From contig JANYKW010000034.1 in the NCBI GenBank assembly GCA_025358025.1, positions 1 to 63,592 on the forward strand: a stretch of 63,592 bases of DNA. The letters are read 5' to 3'. Under the pieces are notes generated by a model that worked only from the letters and a program-made list of their open reading frames with translations, was not told where the DNA came from and searched no databases. This stretch comes from Bacteroidia bacterium (lineage in GTDB: Bacteria; Bacteroidota; Bacteroidia; Bacteroidales; Prolixibacteraceae). The position numbers and the translations under genes are program-made. This document shows positions 19,284 to 27,706 of this stretch, one piece after another (positions within the stretch are counted from its first letter, which is position 1; every line of letters begins with the position of its first letter).

Positions 19284-20765
19284 ATGAATCCAACCAACAA
19301 ATTTTCAAGAAGAGGTTTCATTGGAACATCGGCAGCAGCTGCAGCAGCTATTACTGTTGTTCCTTCGAATACCATTGCCGGATTGGGACACAAGGCACCC
19401 AGCGACAAGCTCAATATTGCCGGAGTCGGAATCGGTGGAATGGGTTTCGGTAATCTGAAAGCCATGCAAACAGAGAACATCGTGGCACTATGCGATGTTG
19501 ACTGGGACCACAGTCAACGCTGTTTCGATTTTTTCCCAAAAGCTAAAAAATATTGGGATTGGCGCAAAATGTATGACGAAATGAACAAGGACATTGATGC
19601 AGTTCTGGTTGCAACTGCCGACCACAACCATGCAATCGTTGGTGCACATGCCATGACGCTCAACAAACACGTTTATGTTCAAAAGCCTTTGACACACTCT
19701 GTTTATGAATCCCGCCTTTTAACAAAACTGGCTGTTAAACACAAAGTAGCCACCTCAATGGGAAATCAGGGTTCTTCGGGCGAAGGGGTGAGACTGATAC
19801 AGGAATGGTTATGGAACGGGGAGATCGGTGACGTAACAAAAGTGGAAGCATTTACTGACCGTCCTCTGTGGCCCCAGGGACTGGCCCGTCCAAAAGATGG
19901 TATGTGGCCGCCGGATACCATGAACTGGGATTTTTTTATTGGTCCTGCCAAATTCCGTCCATATCACCGTATGTACACTCCATGGACTTTCCGTGGCTGG
20001 TGGGACTTCGGTACAGGAGCACTCGGAGACATGGCCTGCCACCTGTTACATCCTGTTTTCATGGGACTTAAACTAGGTTATCCTACAAAAGTGCAAGGTT
20101 CCTCAACACTTTTGATGACAGATACTCCACCTTCTTCTGAGGTCGTTCAAATGATTTTCCCGGCGCGTCCAAAAGAAAAAGGCATTAAAATCAATTTTCC
20201 GGAAGTTACTGTTACCTGGATGGACGGTGGCATGAGGCCTATGAAACCATCGAACTGGCCTGAGGGTCGCGACATGAATGATGATGGCGGAGGCGTGATC
20301 TTTCACGGAACCAAAGACAGCATCGCTTGCGGTTGCTATGGAAAAGATCCATGGTTGCTTTCAGGTAGGGTGCCAACAGTGGCTAAAACGATTCCAAGGG
20401 TGACAACAAGTCACGAACAGGACTGGATCCGCGCCTGTAAAGAAAGTCCTGAATCCAGGATTGAAACAGCTTCTCCCTTCTCCCAGGCCGGCCCATTCAA
20501 CGAAATGGTGGTAATGGGTGTTTTGGCCGTTCGACTGCAAGACCTTAACAAAGAGCTCTTGTGGGACGGTCCTAACATGAATTTCACAAACATTCACGAC
20601 AACGAAACGTTCAAATTCTGTTTGGATGATGGCTTTGTAATCAATGACGGGAATCCAACCTTCAACAAGAAGTTTAGTGAACCCATCAGCGCAAAAGGCT
20701 TTGCTGCCGACCTGATCAAACACAACTACCGTAATGGTTGGTCATTGCCTGATATGCCAGCTTGA
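19284..20765 (+). CDS. Gfo/Idh/MocA family oxidoreductase, Tat-exported (second copy)
   Basis: A 493-residue protein with a twin-arginine signal (FSRRGFIGTS, then an Ala-rich core). The Rossmann start is LNIAGVGIGGMG, with IDAVLVATADHNHA and the QKPLTHSVYESR segment in place of the usual EKP; the C-terminal domain contains WWDFGTGALGDMACHLLHP. It belongs to a longer subfamily than the 437-residue protein at 16141 and is not a recent duplicate of it. Likely periplasmic or membrane-attached, acting on a sugar or glycoside. It is divergent from the aldolase gene across about 200 bp. Confidence 0.87.
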   Translation: MNPTNKFSRRGFIGTSAAAAAAITVVPSNTIAGLGHKAPSDKLNIAGVGIGGMGFGNLKAMQTENIVALCDVDWDHSQRCFDFFPKAKKYWDWRKMYDEMNKDIDAVLVATADHNHAIVGAHAMTLNKHVYVQKPLTHSVYESRLLTKLAVKHKVATSMGNQGSSGEGVRLIQEWLWNGEIGDVTKVEAFTDRPLWPQGLARPKDGMWPPDTMNWDFFIGPAKFRPYHRMYTPWTFRGWWDFGTGALGDMACHLLHPVFMGLKLGYPTKVQGSSTLLMTDTPPSSEVVQMIFPARPKEKGIKINFPEVTVTWMDGGMRPMKPSNWPEGRDMNDDGGGVIFHGTKDSIACGCYGKDPWLLSGRVPTVAKTIPRVTTSHEQDWIRACKESPESRIETASPFSQAGPFNEMVVMGVLAVRLQDLNKELLWDGPNMNFTNIHDNETFKFCLDDGFVINDGNPTFNKKFSEPISAKGFAADLIKHNYRNGWSLPDMPA

Positions 20766-20790
20766 TGCTGACACGATTTAACAGTCTGCT

Positions 20791-20824
20791 ATCGCCGGGA
20801 GTTTTTACTTCCGGCGATTCTTTT
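20791..20824 (+). terminator. Rho-independent terminator
   Basis: A 12-bp stem, ATCGCCGGGAGT (20791-20802) with ACTTCCGGCGAT (20807-20818) including one G-U pair, closes a TTTT loop and is followed by TCTTTTC. It lies 25 bp after the second Gfo/Idh stop. Confidence 0.75.
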
Positions 20825-20844
20825 CATGTACCCTATTTTTGTGC

Positions 20845-20852
20845 TACCTTTG
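20845..20852 (+). promoter_or_regulatory. Putative -7 box for the ABC-F gene
   Basis: TACCTTTG exactly fits the Bacteroidota -7 consensus TAnnTTTG and is followed by C, as is common. The upstream -33 region (TTTTC near 20820-20824) is a weak match. This would give a leader of about 75 nt for the ABC-F gene. Confidence 0.5.
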
Positions 20853-20932
20853 CCAACCGAAAAACAAGAAAGCATGAACTCCGGTTCGTGACCTTCGCGT
20901 AATTCGTCTTTAATTCGTGCAATTAGCATTTT

Positions 20933-22873
20933 ATGATATCTGTCGAGGAATTATATGTTGAATTTGGCGGTTTTGAGCTCTTCAAACACGTTAGCTTTAT
21001 TGTTAATCCACGCGACCGTATCGGACTGGCTGGCAGGAATGGGGCTGGAAAATCCACGCTTCTGAAAATTTTTGCCGGCAAACAGATCCCAACCTCAGGA
21101 CGTGTAGTCGCTCCCAAAGATGTCAAGATCGGTTACCTTCCCCAGCACATGGACACAACCGACTCCGGCACCGTAATAGACGAGGCAGCCCGGGCTTTTG
21201 AGGAAATTCATATCCTGGAAAACCGGATCAACTTCCTTAGCAATGAGCTTTCCGTAAGGAATGATTACGAATCAGCTGAATATCATATGATTATGGAAGA
21301 GCTGCATGAGGTAAACGACCGTTTTCACCTGCTGGGCGGAGGAAATTTCCATGCCAATATTGAACAGACATTGATTGGACTTGGTTTTGATCGCAATGAT
21401 TTTATAAGGCCTACCTCCGAATTTTCGGGCGGCTGGCGTATGCGGATCGAGCTGGCCAAAATTTTATTGCAGAAACCGCACGTATTTCTTCTGGATGAAC
21501 CAACCAATCACCTTGATATTGAATCAATTCAGTGGCTTGAGCGATTTCTGAAAGAGTACCCTGGAGCCGTTGTGCTGGTCTCGCACGACCGTGCTTTCCT
21601 GGACAATGTTACCAATAGAACAGTTGAAATAAGCCTGGGAAAGATTTACGATTACAAGGTAAATTACAGTAAATATCTGGAATTGAGGATAGAAAGACGC
21701 GAACAACAGATGGCATCTTTCCGCAACCAACAAAAGATGATTCAGGATACTGAAGATTTCATCGAGCGATTTCGCTATAAGGCAACCAAATCGGTTCAGG
21801 TACAATCCAGAATCAAACAACTGGATAAAGTTGACAGGATCGAAGTCGACGAAGAAGATACACGCTCCATGAACATCAGGTTTCCCCCGTCACCAAGATC
21901 AGGAACTGTGGTTTTTAAGGCTACAGGAGTATCCAAATCTTTTGACAAACTCTTGGTTTTAAACAATGTAGACCTGACCATCGAAAGAGGCGAAAAAGTA
22001 GCATTTGTAGGAAAAAATGGAGAGGGAAAAACCACGATGGCCCGAATCCTGATGCAACAACTTGAATGCACCGGAGAGCAACTGTTGGGTCACAATGTAA
22101 AAATTGGATACTTTGCTCAAAATCAGGCTTCACTGCTCGACGAGGAAATTACTGCGCTTGAAACCATCGACCAGATTGCCGTTGGTGATATCAGGACAAA
22201 AATCAGGGATATACTGGGAGCATTTATGTTCTCGGGCGAGGATGTGGATAAAAAAGTAAAGGTATTATCGGGAGGAGAAAGATCAAGACTTGCCATGATC
22301 CGTCTATTGCTCGAACCTGTCAACTTTCTGGTACTCGACGAACCTACCAACCACCTGGATATCCACTCCAAAGGCATACTCAAAAAAGCATTGCTGGATT
22401 TTGACGGTACCCTATTACTGGTCTCTCACGACCGTGAATTTCTGGATGGACTCGCCAATGTCGTTTATGAGTTCAAAAACAAAAAGATCAAACAACATCT
22501 GGGTGGTATATATGAATTCCTGCAGAAAAAAGAGATGGATTCGCTCCGGGAGCTTGAGATGAGCATGCCGGTTAAACGGGAGAAAAAAGAACCGGTTAAG
22601 GAGTTGGCAATTGTTTCATTCGAAGAGCGGAAAGAGATCAATAAAATGATCAGTAAGCTTGAAAAACAAATCTCAGAGGTGGAAACGTATATTTCAAAAC
22701 TTGAGAATGAAATTACCATCACGGATATATATATGAGCGATCATCCCGAAAAGGTGGACAGCGATCTATTGAACAAATATGAATCCACCCAAAAGCAATT
22801 GGATCTGGAATTGGAAAAATGGGCCAATCTTAACAGTGGACTGGAAAAGTGGAACACAAAAAAACCAGAATAA
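20933..22873 (+). CDS. ABC-F family ATPase
   Basis: A 646-residue protein with two ABC cassettes and no membrane segment, the mark of ABC-F translation factors that act on the ribosome. Cassette 1: Walker A GRNGAGKSTLL, signature SGGWRMRIELA, Walker B VFLLDEPTNHLD. Between the cassettes is the ABC-F linker (about residues 240-310, rich in Arg and Gln). Cassette 2: GKNGEGKTTMA, LSGGERSRLAM, FLVLDEPTNHLD. A C-terminal coiled coil (about 560-640) resembles Uup-type members. It is followed by rlmB after 9 bp, another ribosome-related gene, suggesting one transcript. Not obviously an antibiotic-resistance variant. Confidence 0.92.
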   Translation: MISVEELYVEFGGFELFKHVSFIVNPRDRIGLAGRNGAGKSTLLKIFAGKQIPTSGRVVAPKDVKIGYLPQHMDTTDSGTVIDEAARAFEEIHILENRINFLSNELSVRNDYESAEYHMIMEELHEVNDRFHLLGGGNFHANIEQTLIGLGFDRNDFIRPTSEFSGGWRMRIELAKILLQKPHVFLLDEPTNHLDIESIQWLERFLKEYPGAVVLVSHDRAFLDNVTNRTVEISLGKIYDYKVNYSKYLELRIERREQQMASFRNQQKMIQDTEDFIERFRYKATKSVQVQSRIKQLDKVDRIEVDEEDTRSMNIRFPPSPRSGTVVFKATGVSKSFDKLLVLNNVDLTIERGEKVAFVGKNGEGKTTMARILMQQLECTGEQLLGHNVKIGYFAQNQASLLDEEITALETIDQIAVGDIRTKIRDILGAFMFSGEDVDKKVKVLSGGERSRLAMIRLLLEPVNFLVLDEPTNHLDIHSKGILKKALLDFDGTLLLVSHDREFLDGLANVVYEFKNKKIKQHLGGIYEFLQKKEMDSLRELEMSMPVKREKKEPVKELAIVSFEERKEINKMISKLEKQISEVETYISKLENEITITDIYMSDHPEKVDSDLLNKYESTQKQLDLELEKWANLNSGLEKWNTKKPE

Positions 22874-22882
22874 TTAAAGATT

Positions 22883-23626
22883 ATGGAAGATAAGAATTTT
22901 GTATTCGGACTGCACTCCACCATTGAAGCCATCAATGCTGGCAAAGAGATCGACCGGATTCTGATCCGCAAGGGATTACAGGGCGAATTGTATATGGAAC
23001 TAATGAAACTTATCAGACAGTTTGAAATTCCTTTTCAACAGGTCCCCGTGGAACGCATTGACAGGGTTACACGCAAGAACCACCAGGGAGTTGTAACTTT
23101 TATCTCTCCGATTGCCTATCAGCCCATAACAGAAATCATACCCATGCTCTTTGAGCAGGGCAAAAATCCGCTCATTCTTGTTTTAGACCGGATTACCGAT
23201 GTACGGAATTTTGGTGCCATTGCCCGCTCCGCCGAAGTAGCCGGAGTTGACGCCATACTTATTCCGGAAAAAGGAGCAGCCCAAATCAACGCGGATGCCA
23301 TCAAAACCTCATCAGGGGCTTTACTGACCATCCCTGTATGCAGAGAAAAAAATCTGATCAACGCCGTTCGTTTTTTGCAGAATTCCGGTCTGAAGGCAGT
23401 TGCCGCCTCCGAAAAAGGGGAGCTAAACTATTTCAGTTGCGACATGACAGGTCCTTTGGTCATTTTGATGGGTTCCGAAGAAACAGGTATCGATGCCTCA
23501 CTCTTAAAAATTGCTGACGAATGGATCAAAATACCCCAGTTGGGAACGATCCAGTCTCTGAATGTATCGGTTGCTGCAGGTATTATTACCTTTGAGGCTG
23601 TCAGACAAAGGATATTAATCTGCTAA
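22883..23626 (+). CDS. rlmB: 23S rRNA (guanosine-2'-O-) methyltransferase RlmB (TrmH/SpoU family)
   Basis: A 247-residue SpoU-family methyltransferase. The N-terminal substrate-binding domain starts NFVFGLHSTIEAINAGKEID. The knotted catalytic domain has LVLDRITDVRNFGAIARSAE (motif 1, catalytic Arg), VILMGSEETGID (motif 2) and IPQLGTIQSLNVSVAAGI (motif 3), the SAM-binding knot. RlmB modifies G2251 of 23S rRNA in E. coli. Other TrmH-family members of this length exist, so the exact target is likely but not certain. It lies 9 bp after the ABC-F gene and ends before a strong terminator. Confidence 0.88.
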   Translation: MEDKNFVFGLHSTIEAINAGKEIDRILIRKGLQGELYMELMKLIRQFEIPFQQVPVERIDRVTRKNHQGVVTFISPIAYQPITEIIPMLFEQGKNPLILVLDRITDVRNFGAIARSAEVAGVDAILIPEKGAAQINADAIKTSSGALLTIPVCREKNLINAVRFLQNSGLKAVAASEKGELNYFSCDMTGPLVILMGSEETGIDASLLKIADEWIKIPQLGTIQSLNVSVAAGIITFEAVRQRILIC

Positions 23627-23646
23627 TGCATTAAATTATAAAAACT

Positions 23647-23680
23647 AAAAAAGGATGAAAGGTGGCTTTCATCCTTTTTT
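23647..23680 (+). terminator. Strong rho-independent terminator after rlmB
   Basis: A perfect 15-bp stem, AAAAAAGGATGAAAG (23647-23661) with CTTTCATCCTTTTTT (23666-23680), has a GTGG loop and more T residues after it. It closes the ABC-F/rlmB transcript. Confidence 0.88.
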
Positions 23681-23694
23681 TTGTTTTTTCATCA

Positions 23695-23913
23695 CCCCCC
23701 CCCATATTTCAACGTATATACCCTGAAATATATACGTTTTTTATTTTACACCCCCCATATTTTTTGTGTTTCGTTTGTTAATTTAACATTAATTTGAAGC
23801 ATACCCCCTATTTTTTGTACGATTATTTAAAATTAAACATCTATTCTTGCAGAAGAGATTAAAAAAACAGGGGGGCATCAAATAAAATCATTGTTTTTTT
23901 AGAAAATACCCCC
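23695..23913 (+). promoter_or_regulatory. Array of C-rich boxes upstream of the barrel-P-II-Amt operon
   Basis: Five related boxes precede the nitrogen operon: C9-ATATTT (23695-23709), C6-ATATTTTTTG (23751-23766), CCCCCTATTTTTTG (23804-23817), an inverted AAAAAAACAGGGGGG (23861-23875) and CCCCCATC (23909-23916). The first three are 52-53 bp apart, about five helical turns. TTAACATTAAT (23783-23793) follows the second box and also follows the box upstream of glnN. The likely role is binding of a nitrogen-responsive regulator; the protein is unknown. Confidence 0.55.
23711..23738. repeat. Perfect 10-bp inverted repeat inside the control region
   Basis: AACGTATATA (23711-23720) and TATATACGTT (23729-23738) are separated by CCCTGAAA. 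It lies between the first two C-rich boxes. It could be an operator for a dimeric regulator or a weak hairpin, since T residues follow it. Confidence 0.7.
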
Positions 23914-23964
23914 ATCATCATTGGTGCATAGTGCCCATTAATATTAATTCTTAATTCTTAGCGT

Positions 23965-24741
23965 ATGAAACTGAAATTTAAAAAAATCCAACTGTTCACA
24001 TCATTTTTCTTGATATTTGTCTTGGTTAGCAATCTTGCTTCCGGAACCGGATCCACCCAAATTTGGATCCCATCAACCGACTTCCAGAAATTTAAAACGC
24101 TGCATCTCGGCATTGACAATTATATAAGGGTAAAAAATCAGGAAGATGGAACCCGGGGAGCTGGAGTTTATGACTTGGGGCTTACAATGGGAATTCTTCC
24201 ATGGGAAAAATTTCAGGCAGAAGCAGGCATCGACTATCTCGGCATGGGAGATGGCATTTACGATAAAAATCCAATTTATTTCAACTTTAAGTTTGGCACC
24301 CCGGAAGGTGGATTATTCAAGGGAGCACCTTCGATTGCTTTTGGTGGTCAAAATTTCGGGACAAAATCGAATCTCACCAATTACAACGTAATGTATGGAC
24401 TTCTTGCTAAAACCATACCAGTACTTGGAAGGTTGTCAGCCGGCTATTATGTAGGGAACAGTAAAATTCTTTTGGATGAAAAAGGCGAAAAAGCCAACAG
24501 TGGAATTTTGTTATCCCTGGATCGTCCGATGACAGAGATTTCTGATAAGCTTTGGTTTGCAGTTGATTACCAGGGTGGGAAAAACTATTTAGGTGCCTTG
24601 AATGTGGGATTCTCCTGGGCATTTTCATCCAAAGTTTCCGTCATTTTTGCTTATGACATATATAATAACCACCATGTTGCCTACAACACAAAAGACCTCA
24701 GCATGAATACTTTCACCACCCAAATAGATATAAATTTTTAA
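23965..24741 (+). CDS. Outer-membrane beta-barrel-like protein of the P-II/Amt operon
   Basis: A 258-residue exported protein with a signal peptide (hydrophobic core about residues 10-24, before ASGTGSTQ). The rest alternates hydrophobic and polar residues in many predicted strands (for example YDLGLTMGIL, YFNFKFGT and VSVIFAYDIY) and ends in Phe, as outer-membrane barrels do. I do not recognise a named family. It is the first gene of a run with P-II and AmtB, about 100 bp upstream of P-II, and the C-rich box array lies in front of it. A role in letting ammonium or another nitrogen compound across the outer membrane is possible but only inferred from context. Confidence 0.6.
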   Translation: MKLKFKKIQLFTSFFLIFVLVSNLASGTGSTQIWIPSTDFQKFKTLHLGIDNYIRVKNQEDGTRGAGVYDLGLTMGILPWEKFQAEAGIDYLGMGDGIYDKNPIYFNFKFGTPEGGLFKGAPSIAFGGQNFGTKSNLTNYNVMYGLLAKTIPVLGRLSAGYYVGNSKILLDEKGEKANSGILLSLDRPMTEISDKLWFAVDYQGGKNYLGALNVGFSWAFSSKVSVIFAYDIYNNHHVAYNTKDLSMNTFTTQIDINF

Positions 24742-24844
24742 CACCATAAATCCTTCCTTCAAGTGCTGTTTGGTCGGTCTGGCATGATAAAGATCACAGC
24801 AAATAGGTAGATCTATAAAGTATTAACATATAAAAATAATTACA

Positions 24845-25198
24845 ATGAAAAAAATTGAAGCCATTATCAGAACCTCCAAGTTTGAAGAGGTTAAAGAAGC
24901 CTTGCATGCCATAGACATAGATTTTTTCTCTTTCTGGGAAGCAACCGGCGTTGGCAATGAGATGAAATCACCTCAGCGAACATATAGAGGCGTTCATGGA
25001 AGTACCTCCTTTATTCCGCGCAGGTTATTAACCATTGTTGTCAGGGATCAGAATCTAAGAAAAACTGTAGACTGTCTCTTAAATGTAGCTTATACCGGAG
25101 AAGTCGGGGATGGGAAGATTTTCGTTTCACAAATTGAAGAATCCTGGAGGATTAGAACAAAGGAACAAGGTGACGAATCCTTGTATGTAAAAGACTAA
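24845..25198 (+). CDS. P-II family nitrogen regulatory protein
   Basis: A 117-residue P-II signal protein, which senses 2-oxoglutarate, ATP and ADP and controls ammonium transporters. MKKIEAIIRTSKFEEV, the ATP-binding GDGKIFVS and the RIRT near the C-terminus match the family. The T-loop reads YRGVHGSTSFIPR where E. coli GlnB has YRGAEYMVDFLPK: the uridylylated Tyr51 is Gly here, and the residue matching Gln39 (2-oxoglutarate contact) appears to be Glu. Control by uridylylation at this site is therefore unlikely. The gene lies 20 bp upstream of amtB, its expected partner. Confidence 0.92.
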   Translation: MKKIEAIIRTSKFEEVKEALHAIDIDFFSFWEATGVGNEMKSPQRTYRGVHGSTSFIPRRLLTIVVRDQNLRKTVDCLLNVAYTGEVGDGKIFVSQIEESWRIRTKEQGDESLYVKD

Positions 25199-25218
25199 AC
25201 ATTAAAAAACACAAAGCA

Positions 25219-26754
25219 ATGATATTACGAAGGCTTTTAAACAGAAAATCCTCAACTGCCTCAAAAGTCAGTATGAGCCGACCCGAAAAATGGAACCTGT
25301 TCCTTGCCATTTTTGCAGGTAAGATGATTGGTTTGGTAATGGTAATTGCAGCCATGATGATGATTCCCGGCTTGTTGGGATTATCAGCAAGTGCAGCTGA
25401 ATCTTACACACCTCACGAGACTGCAACCATCAATGCCATTAATACCATGTGGACCCTTATTGCCGCAGCACTGGTATTTGGAATGCAGGCTGGTTTTGTA
25501 ATGCTAGAAGCCGGATTCGCCCGAAAAAAAGAGACTGTTAATATATTGATAGAATGTGCCCTGGACACAGCCATTTGCGGAGTCTTCTTCTGGGCGATTG
25601 GATATGCATTCATGTTTAGTCATGGTAATGGCTTTATCGGATACAACTGGTTCTTCCTGCAAGGTGTCCCATTAACCTATGAGGCAACCGGGGTATCTAT
25701 CCTTGCGCACTGGATTTTCCAGTTTGCGTTTGCAGATACGGCTTCTACCATCACTTCCGGCGCAATGATTGGACGAACAAGTTTCCGCGGCGACATCTTG
25801 TACAGCATTGGTGTTACTGGTTTTATTTATCCAATTATTGGACACTGGGCCTGGGGTCCGGACGGATTCCTGGCAACGATGGGCAGTGCAGGGCACTTTA
25901 TGCCCTCTCTGGGACAACCTTTCAGAGACTTTGCTGGATCAACGGTTGTACATACGATTGGCGGTGTTGTTTCACTGGCAGGGGCTATTGTACTTGGCCC
26001 CCGCCTGGGACGTATCTTCCTGCGTGACGATAAGGAAAAAGGTGGATTACCGGCACCACACAGTTTGCCACTTGCTACGATTGGAGCCTTTCTGTTATGG
26101 TTCGGATGGTACGGCTTCAATCCCGGAAGTACCCTTTCAGGCATGGACATCGCCGGAATCGGCAGGGTTGCTGCAAATACGACTTTGGCAGCCTGCACCG
26201 GAGCCTTGGGTGCTATGGCTTTAGCCTTCTATTTTGGCTTAACGAAGGGCAAATTTGATGTAGGTTTCACACTCAATGGAATGCTTGGAGGATTGGTCGC
26301 AATTACGGCTCCATGTTACTGGGTTTCTCCATTTGGAGCAGTAATAATTGGATTAATTGGTGGCATTGTAGTTTTCGGAGGAGTTTATCTTCTTGAATAT
26401 CTTCGTGTTGACGACCCGGTTGGCGCCTTCTCTGTTCATGGCCTAAATGGAATCTGGGGAACTCTTTCGATTGGTTTGTTTGCTTGTGGTATGTATGGTG
26501 CGACAGGCCCTACCGGCGCCGACGACTCCTCTCCCGTAGCCGGACTCTTTTATGGAGGTGGTACCGAAGTTTTGAAAGCTCAGGCCATTGGAAGCTTCAC
26601 TGTGACAGTGGTAACCTTTGCTATTGCCATGTTATTGATGTGGTTGGTAATGAAATTACCGCAACCATGGAGCTTGCGTGTGGAAGCAAAAGGAGAATTA
26701 GGTGAAGGTGGGATCGATATATTCGAACACGGCTCTAAAGCTTATTATGATTGA
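25219..26754 (+). CDS. amtB: Ammonium transporter (Amt family), P-II-linked
   Basis: A 511-residue inner-membrane ammonium channel with an N-terminal extension and signal-like segment (about residues 25-60) and eleven membrane helices. MWTLIAAALVFGMQAGFVMLEAGFARKK is the first core helix, quoted here only to place it (about 75-102). The pore His pair is seen in VVHTIGGVVSLAG and FSVHGLNGIWG. Co-transcription with P-II (20-bp gap) is the classic glnK-amtB arrangement, so P-II binding probably closes the channel when nitrogen is ample. It is larger than the second Amt protein at 27826. Confidence 0.94.
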   Translation: MILRRLLNRKSSTASKVSMSRPEKWNLFLAIFAGKMIGLVMVIAAMMMIPGLLGLSASAAESYTPHETATINAINTMWTLIAAALVFGMQAGFVMLEAGFARKKETVNILIECALDTAICGVFFWAIGYAFMFSHGNGFIGYNWFFLQGVPLTYEATGVSILAHWIFQFAFADTASTITSGAMIGRTSFRGDILYSIGVTGFIYPIIGHWAWGPDGFLATMGSAGHFMPSLGQPFRDFAGSTVVHTIGGVVSLAGAIVLGPRLGRIFLRDDKEKGGLPAPHSLPLATIGAFLLWFGWYGFNPGSTLSGMDIAGIGRVAANTTLAACTGALGAMALAFYFGLTKGKFDVGFTLNGMLGGLVAITAPCYWVSPFGAVIIGLIGGIVVFGGVYLLEYLRVDDPVGAFSVHGLNGIWGTLSIGLFACGMYGATGPTGADDSSPVAGLFYGGGTEVLKAQAIGSFTVTVVTFAIAMLLMWLVMKLPQPWSLRVEAKGELGEGGIDIFEHGSKAYYD

Positions 26755-27136
26755 TCAGCTGAAACTTCGAAATCCAGAAAATTGCACCTAAATCTGTTTA
26801 GTAAAATCCTATACAACGTTTATTCATTTATGTGCAATATTCCGGGTAACATGGAAAAACATTTGGGGAAAGTTTTTTTATTGTTACCCGGATTTTATAA
26901 AAATACATTTACAAGACACTTCTTACCAAAAAATAGGGGTATAATTAAATTTATTATTGAATTTTCATCACTACCCTTATTTATTTATTGTTTGTTTTAA
27001 TTATTATATGTTTATTCGCTGTAATTAAAATAAGTCGTTCTTTTCATTTGATAAAAATTTGATTTTCATCCGCCAGCTGGTGGATGGCGATTTCTTCTGA
27101 ACCAAAAAAATTGTATTCTGACAGCTTTTAAAATAT
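26755..27136. other. Intergenic region between amtB and the convergent Lrp gene
   Basis: These 382 bp of AT-rich DNA hold a 10-bp inverted repeat (26841-26892) and one more C-rich box in reverse orientation, AAAAAATAGGGGTAT (26928-26942), like those upstream of the P-II operon. Short open frames occur (one of 72 codons at 26782) but look non-coding. No promoter was identified. Confidence 0.55.
26841..26896 (+). terminator. Long-loop hairpin after amtB, possible terminator
   Basis: TCCGGGTAAC (26841-26850) pairs perfectly with GTTACCCGGA (26883-26892), followed by TTTT. The 32-nt loop is long for an intrinsic terminator, so it could instead be an mRNA-stabilising 3' hairpin. Confidence 0.45.
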
Positions 27137-27601
27137 TTAGAAAATCGGAACTTCCCTTTTAAAGGTCTCTTCTAGAGAAATAAATGTTTCGGTACTGGAT
27201 ATTCCCGGTATCTTTTGAATTTTTTCACTTAGCACAGATTTCAAGTGTTCATTGTCACGGGCATATATTTTGGCAAATATGGCATACTGTCCTGTAATGT
27301 AGTGACATTCCACGATCTCTCTGATTGATCGGAGTTGTTCGGCTACTTCAGCATACAGACTGCCCTTCTCCAAAAACAGACCAATGTAAGAGCAGGTTTT
27401 GAAATCAATTTTTTTGGGATCTACCGTATATCCGGAACCAACAATGACCCCCATTTCCGTCATACGCGTGACGCGCTGATGGACAGCCGCCCTGGAGATT
27501 CCGCAGGCTTCGGCAACATCCTTGAAAGGGATTCGGGCATTTTTAGTAACAATGTCAAGGATTTGCAAATCTGTATCATCCAGTTGGTTTCGAAGGGTCA
27601 T
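27137..27601 (-). CDS. Lrp/AsnC family transcriptional regulator
   Basis: A 154-residue regulator with an N-terminal HTH (LDDTDLQILDIVTKNARIPF, then ISRAAVHQRVTRM) and a C-terminal RAM/ligand-binding domain (VECHYITGQYAIFAKI). Lrp/AsnC proteins bind amino acids and control nitrogen metabolism. It is divergent from the second amtB, and a perfect 11-bp inverted repeat lies in the shared upstream region, so it likely controls that transporter and itself. A close paralogue lies at 32722, with the same C-terminal TETFISLE motif. Confidence 0.9.
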   Translation of the reverse strand: MTLRNQLDDTDLQILDIVTKNARIPFKDVAEACGISRAAVHQRVTRMTEMGVIVGSGYTVDPKKIDFKTCSYIGLFLEKGSLYAEVAEQLRSIREIVECHYITGQYAIFAKIYARDNEHLKSVLSEKIQKIPGISSTETFISLEETFKREVPIF

Positions 27602-27706
27602 GGTTAAAATAGATTAAGAAGGTTAGCTGGTCTTATCATCGAAATTTTAAGTTCCATGTGCGATCAGGCAATAAAATGATTATTATTTACAAAAATAGCT
27701 TAAATT

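Noticed and set aside
16141-20765. The two Gfo/Idh/MocA genes as a recent tandem duplication
   Set aside because: They differ in length (437 and 493 residues) and in key motifs (EKPLGRT against QKPLTHS).
26782-27000. A 72-codon open frame downstream of amtB
   Set aside because: It lies in AT-rich DNA over the hairpin and an inverted C-rich box, shows no recognisable domain or start context, and its composition is explained by chance.
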